Source: Pomphorhynchus laevis (lineage: Eukaryota; Acanthocephala; Palaeacanthocephala; Echinorhynchida; Pomphorhynchidae). Taken from it: DNA of 64,000 bases. The position numbers were made by a program, and so were the translations under genes. This document shows, piece after piece, positions 21,788-32,638 of the stretch (position 1 is the first letter of the stretch; each line of letters opens with the position of its first letter). The notes below the pieces were generated by a model. It ran no database searches. It saw nothing but the letters and a program-made list of their open reading frames with translations, and was not told where the DNA came from. The stretch lies in NCBI GenBank assembly GCA_012934845.2, contig WNNJ02000108.1, forward strand, positions 496,001 through 560,000. Reading direction: 5' to 3'.

Positions 21788-22965
21788 AGGATAACTATAT
21801 AATAACAACTATTGATAAAGCTAGTAATAACTTTGTCTTCATATGCAAAAAGCTTTATTATGATATACTAATGAAAGAGGTTAATTCTAATGATTTAAAT
21901 GTAAATCCAACATATGAACGTAGTGAGTTGAGTTTAGAAACAATTATTACAAGTCACTGTTCTATAATGGATAAAAAGGGTATAAAGGTTGAATTAGATA
22001 ATAAAACTATACCTATATTATATTGGAATCCAAAATTACATAAAAATCCAATAAAACCTAGGTTCATATGTAGTGCGTTTAAATGTACATTAAAACCACT
22101 TTCTGTTTATATGAATAAAATACTTAAAGTAATTAAATCACATTTTAAAAAATATTGCAAGGTAATCGAAATTAATACTGGTATAAAACACTATTTCAGT
22201 ATTAATTCTACAAAAGAATTTTTAGAACAGACAAAAGGAATAAATTTTCAAAATATAAATACACACGATTTTAGTACGCTTTATACAAATCTAGATTTAG
22301 TAGATATTAAAGAAGCGTTAGTAAAATTAATTAATCTTATATTCGGAAAAAGATATACATATATATGTTATAATAATTATAACGCCTATCTAACAAAAAT
22401 TAAACCATCAAATAAATATAAATATATGGATAAAATTGAATTAATAGAATCCTTAAATATTTTGATAAATCAAAATTATTTAAAAGTAGGGACATTTATA
22501 TTTAGACAAGTAAAAGGTGTTCCAATGGGTGGTAATAGTAGCCCAATTATAGCTGACTTGTTTTTAAGCTTTATAGAATATGAATTTGTTCATAACTGTG
22601 TAAAAACTAAATCTAAACAATATAAATATATGAAATATATGTTTCGATACATTGATGATATATGTGTATTTAATTCTAATAATTTTTATTCAATTAGTGA
22701 GCACATTTATCCAGAAAGCCTTATTCTTAACAAAACCAATATTAATGATAAAGAAGGTGTATATCTAGATATGAACATTAAATTAACATTAACTAAAACT
22801 ACTATTAATTTATATCGTAAAGATGACATATTTAAATTTACAAGAAACATATTTTTGCATGAGCATTCATGCATACCATATAATATAAAATATAATACAT
22901 TAAATAATGAAATTTTAAGAATTGCAACAATATGTAATGATATTGGCTTTCTTAAAATCATTTAA
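21763..22965 (+). pseudogene. Naiad-like PLE reverse transcriptase
   Basis: 400 codons of PLE RT. Motifs in order: TTIDKASNNFVF (about residue 16, the DKG-like box as DKA), YWNPKLHKNPIKPRFI (about 87), THDFSTLYTNL (about 168), GVPMGGNSSPIIADLFL (about 252) and MFRYIDDICVF (about 290) with both catalytic aspartates. The end is cut by a frameshift near 22955; in the next frame NHLNNLIDTYFKLGYYKNN continues to a stop near 23110. It would prime on a chromosomal 3' end. The RT core itself is uninterrupted. Confidence 0.8.
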
Positions 22966-23139
22966 ATAATTTAATAGATACATATTTTAAACTAGGTTAC
23001 TATAAAAATAACATCAAGCAGAAAATAGTAAAATATATAAATCAACACAATAATATAAAGAATAAATTTAAACTCTTAAGTGGCAAATTTTTATGGATGG
23101 ATAATAAATAATATACTTTGTATTAGAATAAGATACTAG

Positions 23140-23265
23140 ATAGTTATTTCAGAGGAAATACATCATTAGCATGTATTTGGCCCCGCTGCTATGTTGGGTA
23201 GAGGAGTTAGGGGCCGAAACCTGATAGCATAGCAGTTCCTCCTGATGACCTCTAATTCTTATTCT
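23140..23265 (+). other. Structured 3' region of the Naiad-like PLE
   Basis: Contains an 8-bp perfect hairpin (AAATACAT, 7-nt loop, ATGTATTT), directly followed by GGCCCC pairing with GGGGCC across a 25-nt loop. The loop bases TGCTATG and GAGGAG can also pair with downstream CATAGCA and CTCC runs, giving a possible pseudoknot. The whole arrangement is kept in copy 2 (rc of 45600-45700), and the block GGCC GATA/GAAA ... GATGA is recognisable at 55680-55760. It is probably the RNA signal that the RT recognises. Confidence 0.55.
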
Positions 23266-23479
23266 GATACAACGTCTGTTATTTATTAGTCAATTCATAA
23301 AAATGACGTTTATTTTAAATTTTATTTTTTATTTTTATTTTTTAACTTGATTAAAATTATAGAACATCTAAAAACAATTATTAATTTTATTATTTAATTA
23401 TTAAATTTTGATTTAGCATTATTATGTTTTGTTTATTTTATAATTATATAACAATACGTAGACTCAGTTAGCTGATTTA

Positions 23480-24130
23480 ATTTGTTGATCACTTTGAACG
23501 CAAGGCGACAAACATAATTACGGCAACGAGTTTGATCCATAATCTGGGGAGTCTCTCTTTCGAGGGTGCATTGAGGTATTTCAGAGTCATGTTGTTGCCC
23601 CTGATTAGTTATGGTCTTTCCGTTGTATGGAATGATTTGACTTCCGGTAATTTCATGCAGCTCGACAGATGTGTCGAGATTTTTAAAGCGCATAGTGAGA
23701 GTTTCACCAAAAACATCATCCACACTAGTTTCTACCTTGGCAGCTGTCCCCCTTTATCCGTATATCTGCGCAGTCTTCTTAATATGGTCGAAACTGTTAA
23801 TTATACTGCAAATCTGGAATTATTTAACAAGTATCGGGGATTGATCCGGAACACTTTTTAACGCCAGTTGCCTGTCAACAGCGTTGGAAAAATTCACACA
23901 ATTGTAAGCGGTTACTCGTGGGTATCACGATAAGATTTGTCGTATACGCATTCCTTTACATTCGCGATCGTCGTGCTGTTTGTGCAAATTTTGTTTGTGT
24001 ACTTGCTGATCCTTGCTTCATATTTTCGAATGTCCATATTTGCAGCATTTGAGTTTGCAAGATATCGTTAACATATTCACTTGGGTATGCATCTATCCCC
24101 TTTACTATAGACCACATCGCAAACAGATCC
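23480..24130 (+). pseudogene. LINE-J: C-terminal fragment of another LINE ORF2
   Basis: The first part reads HFERKATNIITATSLIHNLG, SLSFEGALRYFRVMLLPLISYG and VWNDLTSGNFMQLDRC, the thumb region of a LINE RT. About 150 bp further on, in another frame, LHIFECPYLQHLSLQDIVN follows a C-x-C-rich stretch, matching the CCHC-like end of such ORF2s. Frame changes separate the parts. It is distinct from LINE-A to LINE-E in sequence. It begins directly at the PLE 3' end and stops where LINE-E (opposite strand) begins. Confidence 0.6.
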
Positions 24131-24147
24131 AGAACGAGTAGTCTGGC

Positions 24148-25462
24148 TTACACTGATATCATGCCTATTGAAGTCAAACGATCGCTATAACTCATCATTT
24201 TACATCCTCGAACGAGCTTGCTGCCACGACGTAGAATTCTCTCCAAATCCCTCATTTCACCTCTTGTAGAAAGGAATGATGCCTGGATAGCATATTCGAT
24301 ATGGGGACGAACAAGCGCATTATATAGCCGAGCAAAACACTGAGGAGATATTGACAAGAAACAAGTTTTAATTAGATAAATCATTTTCCTTGCTGAACAG
24401 CAACGTCTTTCAGTATCCATTCTAGTTTTAAGTGACGATTGCATAAGTATGCCGAGATCACGAACCTGACACATTGGACACATTGGACCTGCCGAGACGA
24501 ATTTATGAGCACTTAAAATGTTTAACAATACCCCAGTATTAATACTCCATGTATAAACCCTGTCAATGTCACGCTGTAAGCGGATATGGTCATCTGCAGA
24601 TATGACCTCACACCAGATTTTGATGTCGTCAGCAAAGGCTAAACACGGACAATGGAGCTGTGTGAGTAAACTGTTCATGAACATGTTAAATAATAAAGGT
24701 CCTAGTACAGAACCCTGAGGAACTCCTGACGTAATTTAATGTGTGAGGATAGGGTACTACCAACTCGTACTCTGAAAGATCTGTTAGATAGAAAATATAT
24801 AATCCATCCTATAATGAGCTATTCATGCCGTAGCTGGTCACTGTTTGAATGATGAGACTATGGGGAACACGATCAAACGCACGACTAAAATCGAACAGAA
24901 AAACGTCAACTGCTTTTCATTGAAACATGGACTCAATCCAGGCCTCAGGGCAGACAAAAGGTTGGTAAAGCAAGAACGTCCTTTTCTGAAGCCATGTTGC
25001 ATAAAGCTATGCTGACCTGATATGCTCAAGTGTCTGAATATATGTTCGTGGATGATCCTTTCCAGTACCTTACCCAAATGACTTGTAATACTTATAGCTC
25101 GATAGTTGTTTGCTAACCACGGATCACCCTTTTTGAATACTGGCACCACTATCGCACTCTTCCATTCATACGGTACCTTCATGCTATCGAGAGATGCCTG
25201 AAACAAGCTAGTGACTGAAGGAGCCAAATGTTGACTCAACACCCTGAGTAGATGTGGATGAATATCATCAGGACCTGAAGAAGATAGAAGACGACAAATG
25301 TAATAACCTCCAAGCAACATCATCCACATTGATTACAATGGGAGCACTAATGCATGTAGGAAAACTGACTGACTGAACACTATTTTCTATGGTCGAACTA
25401 GCATTATGTAGATCAAATGAATTAGCAAACTCATTAGCAACGTCAGAAGGGGAATCAAGCAA
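24148..25462 (-). pseudogene. LINE-E ORF2 reverse transcriptase pieces
   Basis: N-terminal RT: SSGPDDIHPHLLRVLSQHL, VPVFKKGDPWLANNYRAIS and HGFRKGRSCFTNLL (about 25270-24960). The central palm, including the GVPQGS block, is disrupted (about 24720-24900). The frame then reopens with AFADDIKIWCEV (about 24625), keeping both catalytic aspartates, and the thumb RPHIEYAIQASFLSTRGEMR. The closest match in the window is LINE-A (RPHLEYAIQASFL). Confidence 0.78.
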
Positions 25463-25877
25463 GTTACCGTTTGATGATAATCTAGTGATTGCACAATAAG
25501 TACGCGTACTTTGACGAACATAAGACCAAAAGCGTTTGGGCGAGCTATTTAAAGATTACACAATTTGGTCCTCATACTCCATACGTTTCTTAATTCTGAG
25601 GCGTTTATATGCATTGCGAGCAAGTTTGAATTGAGCAATCAAATTACCTTTGTGCCTACACTTTCTGAACAAAGTGTTGCGTCTTTTGAGAGTTTCACGT
25701 AGACTACTGTTGTAGATGTTACTGTTGTAACATCTTAACATCAACATGATACCATGATCTCTTCGTCAATGAAGGTTCGGCATCGATTGCAATAATATCT
25801 GAAGCTATAGTAAGCTTAAACACCAAAACACAGTGATCACTTCCTCCTATTGGAGGATTATGAGATAGGTCACATAT

Positions 25878-26583
25878 CTAACCATCTCTTTGAGAAAATA
25901 CAAGATCAAGTATTGAACGTACTCTATAAGTGCCAAATCTAGCAGGAGCAGATACATGCTGAATGAGTAATTGATTACATACTAAGAACTCCCATAGATT
26001 CTTATCATCACGGAAACAGTTACCAATAATACTGTTGCGGTCTTGATCAATCACCAGGTTCGGTAGATTAAAATCACTAACTAAGATGAACGGGTGATCA
26101 ATTATACAAGCACTAGTTAAAATATGCATTAACTCATCATCTAAAATGGCTGATTTGGGTGTTCGATAAAGAACACCAAATGAAACGTGGAGGCTATATA
26201 TAACAAGATCAACTATCACAAGTTCCTTCTCCATTTGAGTATCTTATTATATTACTAATAACGTTCCTATCCTGAACATAAAGTGCTACTCCACCACCCC
26301 TCTTAGAAGGGCATCTATCTGAACGTAATAATTGATAACCTGGAATAGATACTATGTTATCAAGAATGGCATCGTGTAACCACGTCTCAGAAATAGCCAA
26401 CACGTATGGATGCATAGAATGCGTCCAAACTCTAACATCATCAAGATTCAAAATTAAACTACGAATATTTGTGTAGCCAATGATAGGAGCACGTTGAGAC
26501 GTGCAACCCCGAGAATGCACATCAGCATTCGGAATCAAACAATCAAAGCAAATGAGATCGCCCTCATTACGAGTGGACGCCAA
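25878..26583 (-). pseudogene. LINE-E ORF2 endonuclease
   Basis: Two overlapping frames. The first has IGYTNIRSLILNLDDV, AISETWLHDAI with the catalytic glutamate, and KRGGGVALYV. The second has VLYRTPKSA, ILVSDFNLPN (the usual G of GDFN is S here) and APARFGTYRVRSILDLVFSQ. The SDHC block is on the remnant near 25830-25860. One frameshift near 26220 divides the domain. Confidence 0.75.
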
Positions 26584-26945
26584 CGCACAAACGGCCTTTT
26601 CCGGACAACTCGAAAATCCCGAATAACTAGGTTATCGTCTCCCTCCAAAATGCGACGATTCAACTCAATCCTAGCTTCTCTCATCATGCCTCTTCCCTCC
26701 ATCGAATAATCAGGACGGTTACGAACTTTATCACCACGCAATTTGTTCTAAACAGACTTCACGAATCCAGCCGGTTCATTAGTTTCAAATACCACCCTCA
26801 ACAACCTCGGGAAATCCAACCGCTTACCTAAACGATATAGACCAAGCGCCTTAATTTGTCCGACAAAGTCGCGGCTCTCGCCTTCGCATATCTGAGTTAA
26901 TACGGAATGTACATGGTCTCAATCCGCGTCCATTCTTCTCTGCGT
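26535..26945 (-). pseudogene. LINE-E ORF1 C-terminal remnant
   Basis: MREARIELNRRILEGDDNLV and IRDFRVVRKRPFVRWRP match the ORF1 ends of LINE-C and LINE-D. Upstream, in another frame, LYRLGKRLDFPRLLRVVF (about 26830) matches the LFRLGK...RPRLLKV block. The zinc-motif N-terminus is not seen, so ORF1 is 5'-truncated. Confidence 0.65.
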
Positions 26946-27235
26946 GGTGTATGACGATGGAGCCTCATGCACATTCTGAAGGATTAGGCATCAATTTCGC
27001 GAGGCGCTACGCGCTTTACCCGATTGATTCTCTTTTATTAGTTTACCAGTCATAATGTGACTTGAACTAAAATTGTGAGGATTACGAATATGCGTAATTA
27101 CGAAATATACGTAATTACGCATATGAGTATTACGAAAATTGGATTTTAATTCATTGATTGTATGCACTGCAACGACATTCATGGAACATTCATGGCTCGA
27201 TGGGACAGTCGGAAATGACGAGGATATTTTCCGCG
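26946..27235. other. Spacer between LINE-E and LINE-G
   Basis: No gene. Around 27080-27130 there is a small palindromic zone built from TACGTAATTACG and ATTACGCATATG-type words. Confidence 0.4.
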
Positions 27236-27239
27236 TTCA

Positions 27240-27640
27240 TGTACTACCAGTACTTTGAAGTGTCCTCTACGTCCATCCCGTTCATTGAGTTCAACTCTAT
27301 TTGCTGGAAAATTTTCATCTTCGTTAATTAGTCGATACATAGCTAGAAGGTCGAAAAAAAGAACCTCTTACGCACTGTCGGCATATTCAAACTTTTTATT
27401 CGTGCCTCATAGGAAAGATATCGTACCTGAGGACATAATTTCGTAAACCGTCGAAGTATGCGCTCTAATGATCAAGTTCTGTACGCGTACACGGAAAGAC
27501 TACTGGCGACATATTCTAATATCGGTCTTATAAGAGCATCATATAAACGCACAACACAAACGGGAGATAAATCTTTAAAACAATTTTTGACAATATAGGT
27601 CATTCTCGTAAGAAAATATTTTGCCTACGATTTTAATTAC
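27240..27640 (-). pseudogene. LINE-G: RT thumb and tail fragment
   Basis: Minus-strand translation gives RMTYIVKNCFKDLSPVCVVR, LYDALIRPILEYVAS, RILRRFTKLCPQVRYLSYEA and then NRVELNERDGRRGHFKVLVV in adjacent frames. This is the RT thumb and C-terminal part of a CR1/Jockey-like ORF2. It has at least two frame breaks and a stop, and no RT palm. It is not close enough to LINE-D to be a duplicate of it. Confidence 0.65.
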
Positions 27641-28089
27641 TTATTAAGTTTGGACTTTTGGAGCAGGATCAATAAAATACAAGCTTATTTACATTTCGCT
27701 AGCTGTTGTATCGGAATGAAAGAAAATTAAATAGAAAATAAAACGTCTAAAAATTGATTAAAATATAAATGTTTTTAATTATTTTTATAACAAAGTAATC
27801 AGTTCATGATTACTTTAAATGTACAGTAAAATGGTAAGCCTTATAATTTCAAATTGAAGAGATCAAGCCAAATATAAACAAAAATAATTTTTTATTATAA
27901 TCAGTTTTGTACAAAATTGATAACCTTAAATTATAGGTCTTTGTTTAAAGAATTCATGTTTGTGAAACATAAAATCTGTTAAAAGAATTACTAAACATAA
28001 GTTATGATGACTATCAACATCATATAATAAACGGGATAACGTCGTATTTGCTGAGGTTATTGTGACATATTCAAAAGAGCTAAGATCGT

Positions 28090-28163
28090 ACAGCTTGATA
28101 CAACTTTTAGACAACTGTTGATACAACTTTTAGACAACTGTTGATACAACTTACAGCTTGATA
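28090..28163 (+). repeat. 23-bp tandem repeat at the 5' joint of a LINE
   Basis: TTGATACAACTTTTAGACAA plus CTG occurs twice in a row, followed by a partial third unit, ending exactly where similarity to LINE-B starts (about 28164). Short tandem filler at the 5' joint is a known outcome of incomplete LINE integration. Confidence 0.65.
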
Positions 28164-29110
28164 CAGCATTTATGTTAACGATTTGCCTGGGTACATTAGC
28201 TTTCGATCATGTTTGTATGCAGTTGATTTAAAAAATATGGCGACTCATTCACTTATGTGAGGATTTTGATAATTTGCAAACTGACATAGATAATGTGGAG
28301 TTGTGGGCCGCGTCTAACAAGCTTGTGATACATGTTTCGAAATGCAAACATATGCGTATTATTGGTAATGCTCGCAAGCAACTAACATCCGTTTGTTACA
28401 AATATAAGGGTTGTCTTGTTGAAAGTGTCGATAGTTACAAAGATTTAGGACTACGGGTTACATATAATTTAGCAACCAAAAAGCACAATGAGCAAGCTTG
28501 TGCCAATAAAATGATAGGTATGATTCGATGCGCGTTTGTTCGCGTTGATCCGACTGCTCTTCGGCCTCTGATTTTAGCACATGTATTGAGTAGACTTTTA
28601 TATGCAGCTCCGGTTGTATACCCACGTACTGTGCATGAACATAAGAAATCAAAGAGAATACTTCGCAGGGCAACAAAACTAGCACCAACGTTAGCGTCGC
28701 TGCCTTATGAAGACAGACTGAGATCACTAAAACTTAAGACCGTAACATGTACCCGTCGGTACTGGATATGTGTCTGTTTTGCATTTATTGCAACGTCCCA
28801 ATCAATCTCTTCGGATTAAGGTTCAATTACGTGGTTCAAATGTTCTTCGATGTCATTCTTTGATTATTTGAAGAAGGGTTCAGAAATTGAGCGCGATGCA
28901 ATTTGATAGAATTGTTGAGCTTTGGAACAATCTTGATACAGACACCGTTGGATGCAGTTCACTTAGTACTTTCAAAACAAGACTACGAATGGATCAAGCA
29001 ATGCTTCGTGTTGCATTTCCTTATTTTAATAACTTATTAATTTATTTACGAACTTGTGTGCCAGCTATTTGAGTTAATGCTCTATGTTGTTGAATGTATA
29101 ATAACTGGTT
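28164..29110 (+). mobile_element. LINE-B family, second copy, strongly 5'-truncated
   Basis: Begins inside RT just before the YADD block (FMLTICLGTLAFDHVCMQ) and runs to the shared 3' end, finishing in TATAATAA. It is close to LINE-B at 3506-4480 in nucleotide sequence. The YADD box itself is damaged: the first half of the palm is missing and a frame change precedes 28274. The 181-codon frame 28274-28819 covers the thumb. A second piece, 28887-29072, has MSAMQFDRIVELWNNLDTDT and the stop. Confidence 0.85.
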
Positions 29111-31560
29111 GGTACGACATGATCTGATAAATGGATGCATTCCATGCCCGTTATAGTAAAAGTTTTAATCGTTATCCCCAGTTCCCTTTTCGATATTACG
29201 CAAAAAATTCTGATATTAGCTGTCTTTTGAAATCCGCTAACACGAGCACATTAGATATACATCATTTACCAAATGATGGTGAATTGAATTTGACTGATTG
29301 ACTGATTGAATTTGACTTTTTGCAGAATGAACAATCACGTATTTACGATATAAATATCATTAAACAAACTGTTTTGGTTCAAATTACTGTTTTCGTAATT
29401 TATGTTGTAAAACGTTCAAGCATGATTACAATCATTATATCAGAGAAGACGAAAAAGCTGGAAAACAAGGTAAGTGATTATATAATTTTAAATTAAAGCA
29501 CATATAGATGAGTCTTCAAGTGACACTGACATCATACTATTAAATGAAAAAAGGTGAGTACGGTTTAGTTTCGTCAAACAATGACGGAACTGCGATCAGT
29601 TATGAAATTCAATAATCTGGTGGAGATAACAATAAAAACTATCTTACATCTTGATGAATCCAAACATTGCATTATAAAACCTTTCACCTAGCAACATCCT
29701 ATAAAAATCATTTATACCTCAGCCTGTAAGTTTACTAGTCTATTCATAATTAATTTTAAGACATATCAACTAGCTAATTTATATAAACTTATTTAATAAT
29801 GCATAAATCGAGCATGGATCAGTCATATGCAAGGCTATAACAGTTACCACTAAAATTCTCAACATTGAACCTGACTTTAACTAGGATGACAAGGATGAAC
29901 ATAAAAGATCATTTCATCTAAACAATATAAGATTTATTTATTTGAAAAATGGTGCGGCGCTACTGATAGCGTAAGCTAATATCACAATAGATAAGCCGCT
30001 ACTTTTGCATCAGCATACACTCTTTTCTAAGGATCAATCTTACTTTTAAACTAATATCTTCAAACACATCCCCCACTGTCATAAATGTCATACATGAGGA
30101 CATTAGGGTCAACGTTAAAACTTTAGACTAATTAAAACTTTCTTGATATACTTACATTTCAGATCAATCCAGTTCCAGATCAATCCAGCAAATTTAACAG
30201 TAACTACAAATTGAACCATATTTTAACCTAAATTGAACCATATGTACAGAATCTGCGTAATGAAATCGTTTTTAATTACGATGATTAATCGAGATTCAAG
30301 CTATTTGGTGATAAGAGAGATCGGTCATTATTTGCAATTTTTGTTTTAGCCATTTTGCCCCTTCTACTTTGTCTATTGCGAAGTAGAGTAGTTTGATCAT
30401 TACGAAGCTCGGAGAAACTCGAAGTTAAAGTGCAACAAGTTCGGATGCTCTAACTTTTGTTAATATTTATTTCTCGCAATTCCTGTTTTTTGAAATTAAA
30501 ATTTTAAAATTTGTTTCACGAAATATACTGAAATTTATATAGAGGTGGAAGATGATTTTAGTCAGTTGAAATATTTTATATATTTAGCCAATTGAACCAT
30601 TGTCTATATTTAACCAATTGAACAAATTGCCATTTTTTGTAGCTTAGAGTTTTATTATTTATTTAATTAAAACAATATATTGCACGTTGTCTTAAGAATA
30701 AATTTGGTCGCTGTCGCATATTTCCGGAATTATTTAATTTGGAATTTAAAAAATTAAAAATTCATAAAATTTCGTGTGATTTTAGAAATAATTATGAATA
30801 GAAAAATTCATAATTATTAATATATTTTATTTTGTAAAAATATATATTTTTTAAATTATGGTGGCCTATGATTTATTCCATATTAAATTCAATCTAATCT
30901 CTAAAATAACATATTAAGGATAATTTATTATCAAATTTATTTTAATAACTAATTTTATCTAATTTTATCATTGCCAATTTATTCGAAATTTCCTTAATTA
31001 GCAATAACTTAGTATCCTTCTTAGTTTTTTGAATTTAATAAGCTATTTTTGTATAATTTTTCTAAATTATTTTTAAAATTATTTTCATAAATTTTACAAT
31101 ATTTTTTTTGTAATTTAGAACTTTAGATTTCAACAAAAAATTAATTATTATCTCTAAAATACAACTCAAGGATATTACCAATCAAATTTTTTTGAGCTTT
31201 AAGCTTAGCTGAAAAATATACTTTTATCGTTCAGTAGCAGAAACAAATTTGTTTCCGTTGCTTATGCTTAAATATCCAAAGCTAAAATTGTCCATATAAA
31301 AATTGAACATTACTTTTCAAAAACTTTAATGAAAATGAATTTCCTCTTTGTTTGTTTATGACATTTTGTTTGAAGATTACTCGTTATCAATTAATATATA
31401 TTTTAAAAATTGTAATAAAATGACGGAATTAGTAATTAATACGAAAGGGATGGTGAGTGAAAGAAACAGAAAACAAACTACAAAATAACTACACACTACG
31501 TGCGCAGTTATTGCGCTTTTAGTCGTATTTTTTACGCACACTGGTGAGAATTCCTTGTAG
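29111..31560. other. AT-rich gene-free DNA
   Basis: About 2.4 kb of 70-80% AT with long A and T runs. No coding similarity or RNA gene is seen. A small repeated word, CAGATCAATCCAG, occurs twice at 30160-30190; its reverse complement type (GGATTGATCTGG) occurs at 48465-48510. Confidence 0.5.
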
Positions 31561-31569
31561 TTATCACAT

Positions 31570-31635
31570 GCCAGCCAATGTATACTCCCAGTGTGATATT
31601 CGTATCCCACTGATGAATCATTGTTAGTTTACGCA
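31570..31635 (+). ncRNA. Possible degenerate hammerhead next to the intact one
   Basis: CTGATGA at 31610-31616 lies 72 bp before the core of the intact ribozyme, preceded by GTATCCC as in that copy. GAAA and a closed stem II are not recognisable, so if it was a hammerhead it is decayed. Confidence 0.3.
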
Positions 31636-31710
31636 GCCGTCTACCGGTCCTCTCTGCATCCAGCAGTGGTTGTATCCGGTACTGATGAGTCTAAACAACG
31701 ACGAAACGGC
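31636..31710 (+). ncRNA. Hammerhead ribozyme, type III layout
   Basis: All elements of a hammerhead self-cleaving RNA are present in order. Stem III 5' strand GCCGT (31636-31640) precedes cleavage-site C 31641. Stem I is TACCGG (31642-31647) with CCGGTA (31676-31681). The core CTGATGA is 31682-31688. Stem II is GTC/GAC around an 8-nt loop (31689-31702). Core GAAA is 31703-31706, and stem III closes with CGGC plus the last A of GAAA. Inside stem I a second helix CTGC/GCAG caps an ATCCA loop (31654-31666), leaving internal loops suited to the loop I-loop II contacts known from natural hammerheads. Outside, ACGC (31631) and GCGT (31714) can extend stem III. No core base is missing. Not tested for activity; prediction by eye. 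Confidence 0.85.
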
Positions 31711-32269
31711 ACAGCGTTAGGCTGTATGTTTTCTATATCTTTCAGCTCAACCTCCCTGACAATAAAAAGCATCGTACAGGTCCGTCACACGAATATATGA
31801 CATGGAAGAATTCAGTTGATTCATTACAAAATCATCAATTGTCTTTGTTTAACATAGTTGCCAATCTGATAATTAATAAAAAATTGACAGAGGTGAAAAC
31901 ATTAATAAAAATAAGATTTTTTAATCAAATATTATCACAATTTTTAATTATTATTCCAATACATTATTACAATCCAAAATAAATTTATTTAAAAGCATAA
32001 TATTATTTCAAAGCATTGTTGTAATTACAGTTTACAATATATATACAAGGAGAATAGTTTAGTCCAATTGTATTTGTTTCTAGAAATACGTATACCGAAT
32101 CCGCTATAAAACATAATTCAAGCTATGTATGCATGTGCTGTAAATATAATAATTCTGTCATTTTTATCTCTTAGATTTAATCAATTAAATTTAAGCGTTT
32201 ATAATTAATCGCTTAAATTAATAGTTTTGTAAAAGTTTATGCAATTTCTAATAATATTCTCAAGGTTAA

Positions 32270-32638
32270 AAGTTCTTACTTAAAAATAAATATTTAATTT
32301 GTCAATTATGAGATATAAAATTAAAAATAAATTATTTAATAATAATTTATTAAATAATAATTCAATATAATTTAATAATAATTCAATAATATATTATTGT
32401 AATTTATTTATACATTTAATACTCATTTCGTATAATCGTTTTAATTTGTTTTAATCGTTTTAAAAGTTCTTACGAACAATATTTAATTTGTCAATTATGA
32501 GATAGAAAATTAAAAATAAATTATTTAATAATAATTTATTAAATAATAATTCAATCTAATTTAATAATAATTCAATAATAATTTATTGTAATTTATTTAT
32601 ACATTTAATACTCGTTTCGTATAATCGTTTTAATTTTT
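32270..32638 (+). repeat. Tandem duplication of about 190 bp
   Basis: Two adjacent copies beginning AAAAGTTCTTAC and ending CGTATAATCGTTTTAATT, roughly 95% alike. Both are AT-rich and non-coding. Confidence 0.75.

Larger units (their letters stand above)
21400..23477 (+). mobile_element. Penelope-like element, probable Naiad type, copy 1
   Basis: A plus-strand retroelement about 2 kb long. It starts just before a C-x-C segment (ECNCKSLSFDKIN, followed by CTHNLELIENCELRKLL) and runs through a Penelope-type RT to a natural stop near 23110 (WMDNK). A structured 3' region of about 365 bp follows, ending around the half-palindrome TACGTAGACTCAG at 23457. No GIY-YIG endonuclease follows the RT, unlike canonical Penelope. 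A C-x-C motif ahead of a C-terminal RT is the layout of the Naiad group, in which GIY-YIG is N-terminal; that endonuclease is absent here through 5' truncation. Two frameshifts (about 21765 and 22955) make it inactive. Confidence 0.75.
24147..26945 (-). mobile_element. LINE-E: degraded CR1/Jockey-like LINE
   Basis: Minus-strand relative of LINE-D: ORF1 remnants (26535 to about 26945), endonuclease (25878-26583), linker (about 25556-25747) and RT (24148-25462, in pieces). It has at least five frame breaks and is inactive. The C-terminal tail and 3' UTR are missing: RT similarity stops at 24147, where LINE-J begins, so the element lost its 3' end by deletion or by a later insertion. Confidence 0.8.

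Noticed and set aside
23210-23262. GAAA and CTGATGA in the PLE 3' region as a hammerhead ribozyme
   Set aside because: The order is GAAA before CTGATGA, which would need a type II layout; I could not form stem III or stem I around them. Copy 2 also loses the exact CTGATGA.
31377-31610. 77-codon minus-strand frame with a hydrophobic C-terminus
   Set aside because: No similarity, AT-driven hydrophobic run, and it overlaps the region leading into the hammerhead; likely chance.
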